Below, piece by piece: positions 17,244-26,046 of a stretch of 52,517 bases of DNA. The notes beneath the pieces were generated by a model. That model was not told the DNA's origin. It saw nothing but the letters and a program-made list of their open reading frames with translations, and ran no database searches. Made by a program: the position numbers and the translations under genes. Origin of the DNA: Desulfonauticus submarinus (GTDB lineage: Bacteria; Desulfobacterota; Desulfovibrionia; Desulfovibrionales; Desulfonatronovibrionaceae); assembly GCF_900104045.1 (NCBI RefSeq), contig NZ_FNIN01000012.1, positions 1 through 52,517 on the forward strand, written 5' to 3'. Position 1 is the stretch's first letter. Each line of letters starts with the position of its first letter.

Positions 17244-17274
17244 AGAGCAGCTAAGTAGAAATGATATTATATGG

Positions 17275-17718
17275 TTATTTTAGTTTTTTAAATTTTATTT
17301 TGGCTTCTTTTAGCATTTCTACAGCCAATTCATCTGGATAACCTTCAGCAAAATAAATAGCTTTTATCCCACAATTGATGAGCATTTTAGTACAAATAAG
17401 ACACGGCTGAGTAGTGCAATAAAGAGAAGCCCCTTTTAAACTTACTCCATGCAAGGCAGCTTGAATAATAACATTTTGCTCTGCATGGAGCCCTCTGCAT
17501 AATTCATGGCGTTCTCCAGAAGGAATATTCAATTGCTCCCTAAGGCAACCTATATCTAAACAATGAGTTAAGCCAGTAGGAGCTCCATTATATCCTGTGG
17601 CTAAAATACGTTTATCTTTAACTGCAATGGCTCCTACTTTGCGGCGCAAACAAGTAGATCTTTTAGCCACTAACTTGGCGATTTCCATATAATATTCATC
17701 CCAAGAAATACGTTCCAT
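17275..17718 (-). CDS. comEB: dCMP deaminase family protein
   Basis: A 147-residue zinc deaminase converting dCMP to dUMP for thymidylate synthesis. Visible motifs are [29 protein letters not shown] (zinc histidine and catalytic glutamate) and [16 protein letters not shown] (zinc cysteines). It is separated from glyA by 5 nt and precedes ribD. ComE-type (Bacillus ComEB) members have the same architecture. A tRNA or cytidine deaminase role is less likely given the NG and C-rich insertion. Confidence 0.92.
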   Translation of the reverse strand: MERISWDEYYMEIAKLVAKRSTCLRRKVGAIAVKDKRILATGYNGAPTGLTHCLDIGCLREQLNIPSGERHELCRGLHAEQNVIIQAALHGVSLKGASLYCTTQPCLICTKMLINCGIKAIYFAEGYPDELAVEMLKEAKIKFKKLK

Positions 17719-17723
17719 TTATT

Positions 17724-18968
17724 TTACCACGCAAATAGAGGGAATTGACTGGCAAATTTTTCTACTTCTTTGCGAATTTCTGATAATTGGGTTTCGTTAT
17801 CTTTAGATTCTATTGCTGCTACAATCCACTTAACTATTTTTTCAATATCTTTGGGTTGCATTCCCCTTGTAGTAATGGCTGGGGTCCCTACCCGAATGCC
17901 AGAAGTTACAAAAGGTGACTTGGTTTCAAAAGGAACGGTGTTTTTGTTTACTGTAATCCCAGCTTTATCAAGAGCTTCTTCAGCTTCTTTTCCTGTAACA
18001 TTTTTGTTTGTAAGGTTAATGAGTATAAGATGATTGTCTGTTCCGTCAGAGACTAAATTAAAACCAGCATTTTTTAGCTCTTCAGCCATTTTTTGAGCAT
18101 TTTTAATTACTAACTTTTGATATTCTTTAAATTCAGGTTTTAGCGCTTCTCCAAAAGCCACTGCCTTGGCAGCAATTACATGCATAAGAGGACCGCCTTG
18201 AATCCCTGGAAAAATCTGAGAATTTAACGTCTTGCCAAACTCTTCAGAGCTTAAGATCATTCCACCTCTTGGTCCACGAAGAGTTTTATGTGTTGTAGTG
18301 GTTGTAAAATGAGCATAAGGTATGGGTGAAGGATGTAAATCAGCTGCAATAAGTCCTGCTATGTGGGCCATATCTACCATTAATTTTGCACCTACACTGT
18401 CTGCAATGGCTCTGAACTTGGCAAAATCTATTTCTCTAGGATAAGCACTAGCTCCAGCAACAATGACTTTTGGTTTGTGTTCTTGAGCTAATTTTTCCAC
18501 TTGAGCATAATCTATAGTCTCTGTGTCTTTATTTACTCCGTAAAATACTACTTTGTATAGCTTCCCTGAAAAATTTACAGGGCTTCCGTGGGTTAGGTGC
18601 CCTCCATGAGAAAGATCCATCCCCAAAATAGTATCGCCAGGTTTTAGGCACGCAAAGTATACAGCCATGTTAGCTTGAGAACCACTATGAGGCTGAACAT
18701 TAGCGTATTCGGCTTGAAAAATTTGCTTAGCCCGTTCTCTAGCCAAGTCTTCTGCCATATCTACGAATTCACATCCGCCATAATATCTTTTCCCAGGATA
18801 ACCTTCAGCATATTTATGAGTTAAAACACTACTCATAGTTAATCTAACAGCAGGAGAGGCAAAATTTTCTGAGGCGATTAGTTCTAATTTTTTAAGCTGA
18901 CGTTGTTCTTCTAAAAAAATTGCCTTAGCCAAATCAGGATCATGTTTTTGTAAAAATTCTAATAACAT
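17724..18968 (-). CDS. glyA: Serine hydroxymethyltransferase
   Basis: A 414-residue PLP enzyme interconverting serine and glycine with tetrahydrofolate, feeding one-carbon units to panB and thymidylate/purine synthesis. Signatures: [49 protein letters not shown] and the PLP lysine in [14 protein letters not shown]. Length is normal. A GGAGAG ribosome-binding site precedes the ATG. It lies 75 nt after fabF and may have its own promoter there. Confidence 0.98.
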   Translation of the reverse strand: MLLEFLQKHDPDLAKAIFLEEQRQLKKLELIASENFASPAVRLTMSSVLTHKYAEGYPGKRYYGGCEFVDMAEDLARERAKQIFQAEYANVQPHSGSQANMAVYFACLKPGDTILGMDLSHGGHLTHGSPVNFSGKLYKVVFYGVNKDTETIDYAQVEKLAQEHKPKVIVAGASAYPREIDFAKFRAIADSVGAKLMVDMAHIAGLIAADLHPSPIPYAHFTTTTTHKTLRGPRGGMILSSEEFGKTLNSQIFPGIQGGPLMHVIAAKAVAFGEALKPEFKEYQKLVIKNAQKMAEELKNAGFNLVSDGTDNHLILINLTNKNVTGKEAEEALDKAGITVNKNTVPFETKSPFVTSGIRVGTPAITTRGMQPKDIEKIVKWIVAAIESKDNETQLSEIRKEVEKFASQFPLFAW

Positions 18969-19043
18969 GCTCTCTCCTCACATTTTTAACATTTTTTAAT
19001 TTTAAAAAATAAAGGTTTAACTTGGCTTATTTTGTTAAATTTT

Positions 19044-20282
19044 CTATGAGCGAAATTTTTTAAACAAAATAGAGCCATTAGTCCCACCAAATCCAAAAGA
19101 ATTACATAGGGCAAATTCTATTTCTTGTTGGACACTACCATTGGCACAATAGTTAAGATCGCATTCTTCATCTGGGGTTTCTAGGTTGGTTGTACCAGGA
19201 ATTTTGTCGTGATATAAACTAAGAACACTGAATACAGATTCAATACCGCCAGCTGCTCCTAGTGTATGTCCTATCATAGATTTATTTGCGGTTATTAAAA
19301 TATTATAAGCATGGCTGCCAAAAACTTTTTTGATCGCTCTTGTTTCACACAGGTCATTTAACTTAGTTGAGGTTCCATGAGCGTTGATGTGATCTATTTG
19401 TTCTGGTTGCACATGTGCTTCTTTTAGGGCTCTTTGCATAGCCAAAGCCATGCCTTCTCCATCTTCTTTAGGTGCTGTCATATGATAGGCATCAGAAGAG
19501 GCACCAAAACCAACTACTTCTGCATAAATAGTAGCTCCTCTCTCTAAAGCACTTTCTAAACTCTCTAATAAAAGTAAACCACAACCTTCTCCTATTACAA
19601 ATCCATCTCTGTCTTTATCAAAGGGACGACTAGCCTTTTCTGGTTCATCATTTCTAGTGGAAAGGGCCTTCATAGCATTAAATCCAGCTACAGCCATAGG
19701 TGTGATGGTAGATTCAACTCCTCCAGTAATGATGGCTTTTACTCTACCTAGCTTAATTTCACTATAGGCAAAGCCTATTGCATGGAGACCTGAAGCACAA
19801 GCAGAGGTTGTAACCAAATTTGGTCCTTTGGCCTTAGTGCCAATAGAAATTTGTCCTGCGGCCATATTAGAAATTAGTTGGGGAATAGAGAAGGGAGAAA
19901 CTTTTTTTGGACCTCTTTTTAAAAGTTTAGAGTGAAAACTTTCTATGGTTTCTAACCCTCCAAGGCCACATCCTACAATAACCCCCAAGTTTTCATTGAG
20001 TTCTTCGTCAAGAGGCCATTTGGCATCTTGCATTAACATTTTTGCAGTAGCCAAAGCATACTGACAGAATCTGTCTAATCGTTTTATTTGTTTTGGTTCG
20101 AGAAAATTTTGAACTTCAAAATTCTTTATTTCTCCTGCAATTTGAGTGTCATACTTACTACAATCAAATCTTGTAATGGGTCCAATTCCATTTTTCCCTG
20201 CTAAAAGATTTTGCCAACTTTCCTCTAAAGAATTTCCAATAGGAGTAATAGTAGCTAGTCCTGTTACTACAACTCGTTGCAT
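19044..20282 (-). CDS. fabF: 3-oxoacyl-ACP synthase II
   Basis: A 412-residue condensing enzyme elongating acyl-ACP with malonyl-ACP in fatty acid synthesis. The Cys-His-His triad is visible: TTSACASGLHAI, INAHGTSTKLND and KSMIGHTLGAAGG. It has the N-terminal RRVVVTGL-like QRVVVTGLATITPIG. It follows acpP with a hairpin in the 70-nt gap, as is usual for acpP-fabF pairs. Confidence 0.97.
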   Translation of the reverse strand: MQRVVVTGLATITPIGNSLEESWQNLLAGKNGIGPITRFDCSKYDTQIAGEIKNFEVQNFLEPKQIKRLDRFCQYALATAKMLMQDAKWPLDEELNENLGVIVGCGLGGLETIESFHSKLLKRGPKKVSPFSIPQLISNMAAGQISIGTKAKGPNLVTTSACASGLHAIGFAYSEIKLGRVKAIITGGVESTITPMAVAGFNAMKALSTRNDEPEKASRPFDKDRDGFVIGEGCGLLLLESLESALERGATIYAEVVGFGASSDAYHMTAPKEDGEGMALAMQRALKEAHVQPEQIDHINAHGTSTKLNDLCETRAIKKVFGSHAYNILITANKSMIGHTLGAAGGIESVFSVLSLYHDKIPGTTNLETPDEECDLNYCANGSVQQEIEFALCNSFGFGGTNGSILFKKFRS

Positions 20283-20313
20283 AAATTAGCCTCTCTTCAC
20301 AAGATAGTTTTTA

Positions 20314-20345
20314 AGTAGTTCCAGAAGTTTATTTCTGGAACTACT
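20314..20345 (-). terminator. Hairpin between acpP and fabF
   Basis: A 13-bp perfect stem, AGTAGTTCCAGAA paired with TTCTGGAACTACT around a 6-nt loop. On the minus strand it is followed by an A-rich rather than a T-rich stretch. It is therefore more likely a partial attenuator or a 3'-end stabiliser giving extra acpP mRNA than a full stop before fabF. Confidence 0.5.
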
Positions 20346-20352
20346 AGTTTGG

Positions 20353-20583
20353 TTATGTATTGGATTTAATAAAGTTAATAGCATCTTGAACTGTTCTTAT
20401 TTCTTGAGCTTTGTCATCATCGATTTCTACATCGAATTCATCTTCCATAGCCATAATAAGCTCAGTAAGGTCTAAAGAGTCTGCCCCAAGGTCTTCTACA
20501 AACTTTGCTTCTGGTTTTACTTGGTCTAAAGATACTCCCAATTGTTCAGCTACTATTTCCTTTACTTTTTCTTCTACAGACAT
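20353..20583 (-). CDS. acpP: Acyl carrier protein
   Basis: A 76-residue acidic helical carrier of acyl chains in fatty acid synthesis. The phosphopantetheine serine is S36 in [11 protein letters not shown] use ATG 20583 ([10 protein letters not shown]), which has GGAGG 7-11 nt before it and the family N-terminus, rather than the in-frame ATG 12 nt upstream. It lies between fabG and fabF. Confidence 0.97.
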   Translation of the reverse strand: MSVEEKVKEIVAEQLGVSLDQVKPEAKFVEDLGADSLDLTELIMAMEDEFDVEIDDDKAQEIRTVQDAINFIKSNT

Positions 20584-20632
20584 TTTAACCTCCAAATTTA
20601 ATTTTTTTATTTAAGTGGGTTAAACCTTTTAA

Positions 20633-21367
20633 TTAAAGGTACATACCGCCATTTACTCCAATAATTTGTCCTGTGATATAGCCAGCTTTTTTAGAAGCTA
20701 AAAAAGCAACCAGCTCAGCAATGTCTTCACTAGAACCAAATCTATGAAGAGGTATTTTTTCTTGATAAGATTTTTTTATTTCCTCTGGGAGTTTTTCTGT
20801 CATATCTGTAGTAATAAACCCTGGAGCTATTGCATTTACTGTAATGTTTCTAGGGGCTAACTCTAAGGCAGCTGTTTTAGTAAGACCTATAAGGCCTGCT
20901 TTTGCCGCAGCATAATTGGCTTGCCCAATATTTCCGCATTGTCCTACCACAGAAGTGATATTAATTATTCTCCCATACCGTTCTTTCATCATAATTTTTG
21001 CAGCTTGTTGAAGAAAAATAAATGCCCCTGTTAAATTCACTCTTAATACGTCTTCCCATTGTTCTTTTTTAAGTCTGACAATAAGGGCATCTTTGGTAAT
21101 ACCAGCATTGTTCACTAATACTTCTAATTTTACCTTGCCTTTAACTTGCTCTTTAAAAAAATTTGTAACTTCTTCCCAATTACTGCTATCTAAACAAAAG
21201 GCCTTTGCCTCAACTCCTTTTTGTTTAATTTCTTCTACCACTTCTTGAGCTAGGTTTGGCTTACTTACATAAGTGAAAAAAATTTGAAAACCTTGCTCTG
21301 CCAGTTTTAACGCAATAGATTTGCCGATTCCTCTAGATGCTCCTGTTATGATAGCCGTTTTTGTCAT
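20633..21367 (-). CDS. fabG: 3-oxoacyl-ACP reductase
   Basis: A 244-residue short-chain dehydrogenase reducing beta-ketoacyl-ACP with NADPH. It has the cofactor motif TGASRGIGK, NNAGIT, the catalytic serine in NITSVVGQCGN and YAAAK, plus the family C-terminus GQIIGVNGGMYL. It lies 14 nt after fabH in the plsX-fabH-fabG-acpP-fabF order. Confidence 0.97.
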   Translation of the reverse strand: MTKTAIITGASRGIGKSIALKLAEQGFQIFFTYVSKPNLAQEVVEEIKQKGVEAKAFCLDSSNWEEVTNFFKEQVKGKVKLEVLVNNAGITKDALIVRLKKEQWEDVLRVNLTGAFIFLQQAAKIMMKERYGRIINITSVVGQCGNIGQANYAAAKAGLIGLTKTAALELAPRNITVNAIAPGFITTDMTEKLPEEIKKSYQEKIPLHRFGSSEDIAELVAFLASKKAGYITGQIIGVNGGMYL

Positions 21368-21380
21368 AATGTTATACCCC

Positions 21381-22361
21381 TTAAAATTCTAAAATACTTG
21401 CGCCCCAAGTAAAACCACCTCCAAAAGCTACAAGCAAGACTTTATCCCCTTTTCTTATTTTATTTTTTTCATAAGCTTCACTTAAAGCTAGTGGTATAGA
21501 GGCAGCAGACGTATTGCCATAGTTTTGAACATTTATGTATACCTTGTCTAGGGATAGGTCCAATTTTTTAGCAAGTGCTTCAATAATACGGATATTGGCT
21601 TGATGAGGAATGAAAAGGTTAATATCTTTTGAACTTAAATTGTTGCTTTCTAATATTTCTTCGCAGATGCTCGCCATAGAACGTACAGCGTGTTTAAATA
21701 CTTCCCGTCCTTTCATTTGCACAAAATATTTTTCATCTATAATTTTACCGAGCTGGGGAGGATGCATGGAACCTCCACCAATTACAGTTAACAGGTTTCC
21801 TAATGTCCCATCTGCTTTTAATCTTACATCCTTTATTTTAATATTAGATGAAGATTCTCTAGATACAATAATTGCTCCAGCAGCATCTCCAAACAATACA
21901 CAGGTAGTGCGATCTTGAAAATTCATTCTAGAGCTTAGAATTTCTGAGGCAACTACTAACACTTTTGCCTTTTCGTGAATAGCGCAGATACCTCTAGCAA
22001 GCTCTAAGGCATATAAAAAGCCTGTGCAGGCAGCGTTTACATCAAAGCAAGGAATATTTTTTAATCCTAGTTTGGCTTGGAGTACAGTTGAAGCATTTGG
22101 CACATAGGCATCTGGCGTAAACGTAGCTATCAAGATATGAGTTAAGTCTTCAGGCGTTAAATTAGCATCTTTTAAAGCATTTAAACTTGCTTTAAACGCT
22201 AAATCTGAACAGGTTTCTTTTTCTACTAGATGCCTTTGTTTTATTCCTGTTCTAGTAGTGATCCATTCATCAGATGTGTCTACTATTTTTTCTAAATCTT
22301 CATTAGTGAGAATTTTGTTTGGCACAAAATGGCCTATTCCAAGAATATTACATTTTTCCAT
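21381..22361 (-). CDS. fabH: 3-oxoacyl-ACP synthase III
   Basis: A 326-residue enzyme starting fatty acid synthesis by condensing acetyl-CoA with malonyl-ACP. The triad is in DVNAACTGFL (Cys), FIPHQANIRI (His) and VQNYGNTSAASIP (Asn). TRTGIKQRHLV is also conserved. It starts 5 nt after plsX. Confidence 0.97.
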   Translation of the reverse strand: MEKCNILGIGHFVPNKILTNEDLEKIVDTSDEWITTRTGIKQRHLVEKETCSDLAFKASLNALKDANLTPEDLTHILIATFTPDAYVPNASTVLQAKLGLKNIPCFDVNAACTGFLYALELARGICAIHEKAKVLVVASEILSSRMNFQDRTTCVLFGDAAGAIIVSRESSSNIKIKDVRLKADGTLGNLLTVIGGGSMHPPQLGKIIDEKYFVQMKGREVFKHAVRSMASICEEILESNNLSSKDINLFIPHQANIRIIEALAKKLDLSLDKVYINVQNYGNTSAASIPLALSEAYEKNKIRKGDKVLLVAFGGGFTWGASILEF

Positions 22362-22365
22362 GGTT

Positions 22366-23430
22366 CTATTTAATTTTTGTTTGTTGAGTATTGTTTTCCA
22401 ATGCTTTTTTACTTAACAGAGAAATTTCTCTGTGCATAGAAAGACCTTCTTCTAAGTGTAAATTAGCTTTATTCCTTACAAAAGAAGCTGCCATTAACAC
22501 AGCATTTTTTATAGCCTTGCTATTAGAGGAACCATGGCAGACAAGGGCAATTTTTTTCAAGCCTAATAGAGGTGCTCCTCCATATTCTGCATAATCTATT
22601 TTACGACTAAAATTTTTTAATGCTCTTCTGCCCAATAGAAAACCAATTTGAGCTAAAAGACTTTTTTTAACTTCTTGTTTTAAAATTTTAGTCAGAGAGT
22701 TTGCTAAGCCTTCCATTAATTTAAGGGCAACATTACCTACAAATCCATCGCATACAATGACATCTACATTTCCTGTAAAAATATCTCTTCCTTCTACATT
22801 CCCAATAAAGTTAAAAGAAGAGAGTTTAAATAAATTAAAGCTTTCTTTAGTAAGAGCATTTCCTTTTCCTTCTTCTTCTCCAATGGTTAAAAGACCTATT
22901 TTAGGCTCTTTAATTTTAAGGACATCTCTGGCAAAAATTTCTGCCATAAGACCAAATTGAAGAAGATGAATAGGTTTGCAGTCCACATTGGCGCCTACAT
23001 CTATTAAGATAACAGGTTTTTTTTCTGTAGGTAAAATAGAAGCCAAAGCAGGGCGTTCAATGCCTTTAATTCTGCCTACAATAAACATTCCACAAGCCAG
23101 TGTAGCTCCTGAATTACCAGCACTTACTACACCATCCACTTTGCCTTTGCGGGCTAAGAGAAAGGCTTTTTGAATAGAAGAATCTTTTCGTTTTCTTAAG
23201 ACTTCAGAAGGTTTTTCTTCCATGCCCACAACTTCGCTTGCTGGGCAGATGTCAATACTTAAGCCTTTTATGTTCTCTTGCCCCAGAATATTTTTTATCT
23301 TCCCCTCATCTCCCACTAAAACCACAGAGAGATTTTTAGTGCGAGCGGCTTGGATGGCGCCTGGGACAATTACTTCTGGGCCGTGGTCTCCTCCCATTGC
23401 ATCCACGGCAATGCAAGGCTTTTTACTCAT
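22366..23430 (-). CDS. plsX: Phosphate acyltransferase
   Basis: A 354-residue enzyme making acyl-phosphate from acyl-ACP, the substrate of PlsY in phospholipid synthesis. Family motifs are IAVDAMGGDHGPEVIVPGAI, SAGNSGATLA, ILIDVGANVDCKP and VCDGFVGNVALK. The start overlaps rpmF by 8 nt, the common rpmF-plsX linkage tying ribosome and lipid synthesis. Confidence 0.97.
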   Translation of the reverse strand: MSKKPCIAVDAMGGDHGPEVIVPGAIQAARTKNLSVVLVGDEGKIKNILGQENIKGLSIDICPASEVVGMEEKPSEVLRKRKDSSIQKAFLLARKGKVDGVVSAGNSGATLACGMFIVGRIKGIERPALASILPTEKKPVILIDVGANVDCKPIHLLQFGLMAEIFARDVLKIKEPKIGLLTIGEEEGKGNALTKESFNLFKLSSFNFIGNVEGRDIFTGNVDVIVCDGFVGNVALKLMEGLANSLTKILKQEVKKSLLAQIGFLLGRRALKNFSRKIDYAEYGGAPLLGLKKIALVCHGSSNSKAIKNAVLMAASFVRNKANLHLEEGLSMHREISLLSKKALENNTQQTKIK

Positions 23431-23605
23431 TATCCTCGCGTCTTAAATATTGTTTGCCCCTATATTTTCCACACGCAGGACATACACTATGAGGAAGAGT
23501 AGCCTCCCCGCAAGAACAGTAAATAAAATTGGGAGTGTCTAAATGATGATGAGATCTTCTCATTCCTTTTTTTGATTTAGAAGTTCTTTTTTTTGGATTA
23601 GCCAT
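23423..23605 (-). CDS. rpmF: 50S ribosomal protein L32
   Basis: A 60-residue ribosomal protein with the typical basic start MANPKKRTSKSKKGMRRSHH and a zinc-binding four-cysteine form (CSCGEATLPHSVCPACG). It lies between yceD (12 nt upstream) and plsX, the standard order. Confidence 0.98.
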   Translation of the reverse strand: MANPKKRTSKSKKGMRRSHHHLDTPNFIYCSCGEATLPHSVCPACGKYRGKQYLRREDNE

Positions 23606-23616
23606 TTTTTTACCCC

Positions 23617-24144
23617 TTATTTAGAATTTATTTTTAGTTGTCTAAAAATGCTAAGCCTTGGATCCCCATTATCTTGCTCACAAGAGCATTCCCCTTGGTT
23701 TAGGTTTTGTCCACATTTGGGGCAAAGGCCCTTACAATTTTTTTGGCATAATTTTTTTTCAGGCAATGCCAATAAGAACTGTTCCCACAATACCTGAAAT
23801 ACATTTAACTCAAAGTGATCATCAACATAACGTAACAGCCGTTCTCCTAAAAGCTCGATTTCTTGAGGCTCAAATTCTTCAAAAAAATCAAAAGAGCTTT
23901 TTATCTCAATTTTGGCTGGCTCTAAACACCTATCGCAAGGGAATAGAGCGTACCCTTGCAATGTCCCCTGAATTAAGAACCCTTTTTTTTGAGGGAAAAT
24001 GGTCAATACCATAACTAAAGGAGATTTTAGTTTAAATTCTAAGTGAAACTTTGAGACAAACTTTATCCATTCTGGAGTTGTCTCAAATGAAAATTCCCGG
24101 CCCTCAGCCGGGATATCTGTTAATTTTAGCCAGCCTTCTACCAT
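23617..24144 (-). CDS. yceD: YceD (DUF177) family protein
   Basis: A 175-residue protein of the DUF177 family encoded upstream of rpmF; family members are linked to 23S rRNA metabolism. It has the FPCDRCLEP motif and a C-terminal zinc-like CPKCGQNLNQGECSC preceded by CQKNCKGLC. I place the start at 24144 (MVEGWLKL): AAGGAAAAG precedes it, and the promoter -10 box at 24181-24186 would put the transcript start at or below the alternative ATG at 24177. Confidence 0.88.
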   Translation of the reverse strand: MVEGWLKLTDIPAEGREFSFETTPEWIKFVSKFHLEFKLKSPLVMVLTIFPQKKGFLIQGTLQGYALFPCDRCLEPAKIEIKSSFDFFEEFEPQEIELLGERLLRYVDDHFELNVFQVLWEQFLLALPEKKLCQKNCKGLCPKCGQNLNQGECSCEQDNGDPRLSIFRQLKINSK

Positions 24145-24180
24145 AATACTTTTCCTTAAAAGGAGCTGAAACTTCATCTG

Positions 24181-24208
24181 TCTATAGTGGGAATGCCTTT
24201 CTTGTCAA
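24181..24208 (-). promoter_or_regulatory. Promoter of yceD-rpmF-plsX-fab run
   Basis: Read on the minus strand: TTGACA (24203-24208), 16-bp spacer, TATAGA (24181-24186). It is close to the sigma-70 consensus and sets a transcript start near 24174, about 30 nt before the chosen yceD start. Confidence 0.75.
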
Positions 24209-24218
24209 GAATTTAGAC

Positions 24219-24247
24219 TTGCCATTTTTCCTTAACAAGGATATAGA
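24219..24247 (+). promoter_or_regulatory. Promoter of rpmB
   Basis: TTGCCA (24219-24224), 17-bp spacer, TATAGA (24242-24247), 45 nt before the rpmB start. Its -35 box is 10 bp from the -35 box of the divergent promoter. Confidence 0.75.
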
Positions 24248-24292
24248 CCTCTCTTCTTAATTGATTTTGAAAAAATTTTGGAGGTAATAGAT

Positions 24293-24490
24293 ATGTCTAG
24301 GCGATGTGAGATCTGCGGAAAAGGTCCTTTAGTAGGCAACAATGTGAGCCATGCTAATAATAAAACCAAAAGAAGATTTTTACCTAACTTGCAAAAAGTA
24401 AGAGCTGTTTTACCAAATGGAGAGGTAAGAAGAATTAGAGTTTGCACACGGTGTATTAGAAGTGGTGCAGTTAAAAAACCTTCTTGTTAA
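24293..24490 (+). CDS. rpmB: 50S ribosomal protein L28
   Basis: A 65-residue ribosomal protein, zinc-binding form: [20 protein letters not shown] at the start and VCTRCIRSG near the end. I chose ATG 24293 (MSRRCEICG), with GGAGG 9-13 nt upstream, rather than an ATG 15 nt earlier. It is monocistronic, with its own promoter and terminator. Confidence 0.97.
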   Translation: MSRRCEICGKGPLVGNNVSHANNKTKRRFLPNLQKVRAVLPNGEVRRIRVCTRCIRSGAVKKPSC

Positions 24491-24497
24491 TTTAATA

Positions 24498-24713
24498 TTA
24501 GGTTAATTTAGCCCTGCTTTTAGGCAGGGCTTTATTATTTATTTCTTCTTCTTCCATTTCTTCTATCATTTCTTCTTTAAATTTTTCTAACTCATCTTTG
24601 TAAAAGGCAATACTTGTTTCTATTCCGCACCGCGGACAGTACACTCTAGCATTTGCTCAGCGACCTTTTATTTCCACAGGATGTCCACAGAACTTACATA
24701 AAAGCTCAGCCAT
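24498..24713 (-). CDS. Zinc-ribbon protein with in-frame UGA (possible selenocysteine)
   Basis: Starting at ATG 24713 with AGAGGA as ribosome-binding site, the frame reads MAELLCKFCGHPVEIKGR, then TGA at 24659-24657 (codon 19), then ANARVYCPRCGIETSIAFYKDE and an acidic helix to TAA at 24500-24498: 71 codons. The second CxxC (C26, C29) needed to complete the zinc ribbon (C6, C9) lies after the TGA, so the full protein only makes sense with read-through. A 5-bp hairpin TCCGC/GCGGA with a GGT loop sits about 25 nt after the TGA. This is compatible with a bacterial SECIS, but is minimal. Alternatives are a nonsense mutation or a base error. Confidence 0.6.
24510..24531 (+). terminator. rpmB terminator
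   Basis: The stem AGCCCTGC / GCAGGGCT with a 6-nt loop, followed by TTATTATTTATTT. It lies 20 nt after the rpmB stop. The 3' end of the convergent zinc-ribbon frame runs through it. Confidence 0.85.
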
Positions 24714-24735
24714 TTTTATTCCTCTTGGTTAATTT

Positions 24736-25947
24736 TTATTCAGGCCCAAAACATCTGTATGGTTTTTGGTAAGCATAAGTGTCAACTATTTCTTGATAAT
24801 CGTCAAACCAATACGCATTTGGATTTCGTTTAAAGAGCATGATGTCGCCACTGGTAGAGTCATCTGCAGCTCTATGATAGCGAAAAATAATATGTTTATC
24901 TGTTAAGGCTACAGGCTCTATTTTTCCACTAGCATGAGACATAGTAAGACGTGCTCTTTTAGCAAGGCCTGAACACATCATTTGTGCTTTTTGAAAAATT
25001 TCTAGGGCCTTTTCTATGGGGACGCTAAAACTGAAATTTCCTATGGTTGGTCTGCAAATAAATACATAGTAAGGAGGAATCCCAATATAAGATAATTTTT
25101 TAAATAAATTGGCTAAAATATAAGGGGAATCATTGATTCCTTTTAGCATAGGAGTTTGATTAGCTAAGATAACGCCCGCTTTTAGAAGAAGCTGCACGGC
25201 TTTTAGAGTTGGTTGGCTAATTTCAGCAGGATGATTAAAGTGGGTCATGATATAAATTCTTTTTTCTGGCAAACTATAAGCGGAAAGTAGTTTTATTAAA
25301 TTTTCATCATTTAAAATTCGAAAAGGATTAAAGGCTAGGAGCTTAGTGCCTATTCTAATGATTTTCACATGGTTAATTTGTCTAAGCCTAGAGATAATGG
25401 TTTTAAGCTTTGAAGTAGATAAAATTAGTCCATCTCCTCCAGTAAGTAAGACATTATTTATTTCAGGATGCGCCTCAATATAGGAAAAGACAGGTTCAAG
25501 GTCTTGTATATATTCATTCATTTCAGGGTGAAGAAAAAGCCTTTTTCTAAAGCAAAATCTACAAAATCCTCCGCATACATTGCTTATAAGCATTACTGCT
25601 GTGCTTGTATATTTGTGTTGAAACCCTGGCATTATAGAGTAGTCTTTTTCATTAGAGGCATCTAATCGTCCCCATTTTTCTAGTTCTTGTAAGTTAGGGA
25701 TAATTATTTTTTTTATTGGATCGTCAGGATTTTGCCAATTAATAAGAGATAAGTAGTGTTCATGTGCTCTAAAGCTGAACTTGTTTAGTACAGGTTGGAG
25801 TGCGTCTAGTTCTGTTTTGTTAATACCCTTAACTTTTTGAATATCTGTTAGATATCCTTGATTTGGCAATTTTCCCTCCTTAACATTTAGAGATGTTGAG
25901 TATTTTAAACGAAGCTTTTGAAGATATAGAAGAAGAGCTTTTAACAT
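24736..25947 (-). CDS. KamA-family radical SAM protein (lysine 2,3-aminomutase-like)
   Basis: A 403-residue radical SAM/PLP protein of the KamA/EpmB family. The cluster motif is C125-GGF-C129-RF-C132, with LTGGDG at about 168-173. The PLP lysine is probably K342 in SHASGKIEP, where true lysine aminomutases have a glycine-rich GGK. PLP-dependent aminomutation is expected; the substrate cannot be read from the sequence. It is divergent from ahbD, with an inverted repeat between them, and precedes the UGA-containing zinc-ribbon gene (22 nt). Confidence 0.85.
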   Translation of the reverse strand: MLKALLLYLQKLRLKYSTSLNVKEGKLPNQGYLTDIQKVKGINKTELDALQPVLNKFSFRAHEHYLSLINWQNPDDPIKKIIIPNLQELEKWGRLDASNEKDYSIMPGFQHKYTSTAVMLISNVCGGFCRFCFRKRLFLHPEMNEYIQDLEPVFSYIEAHPEINNVLLTGGDGLILSTSKLKTIISRLRQINHVKIIRIGTKLLAFNPFRILNDENLIKLLSAYSLPEKRIYIMTHFNHPAEISQPTLKAVQLLLKAGVILANQTPMLKGINDSPYILANLFKKLSYIGIPPYYVFICRPTIGNFSFSVPIEKALEIFQKAQMMCSGLAKRARLTMSHASGKIEPVALTDKHIIFRYHRAADDSTSGDIMLFKRNPNAYWFDDYQEIVDTYAYQKPYRCFGPE

Positions 25948-25960
25948 TGGATTAAAGTTT

Positions 25961-25992
25961 AAGTCAAATGGACGAAAGATTAGATTTGACTT
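25961..25992. promoter_or_regulatory. Inverted repeat between kamA-like and ahbD genes
   Basis: Two 9-bp arms, AAGTCAAAT (25961-25969) and ATTTGACTT (25984-25992), separated by 14 bp, with 23 bp centre to centre. The location between divergent starts and the roughly two-turn spacing suggest an operator. The regulator is unknown. Confidence 0.4.
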
Positions 25993-26046
25993 ACTTTAGG
26001 GAAGCTGGCAACAACAAAATTTAAATAAAATCAAATGGAGTTTTAA

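Noticed and set aside
24145-24177. A longer start for yceD
   Set aside because: It lies at the predicted transcript start and lacks a ribosome-binding site.
24510-24531. rpmB terminator also serving the zinc-ribbon gene
   Set aside because: On the minus strand no T-run follows the hairpin within the frame; it serves rpmB only.
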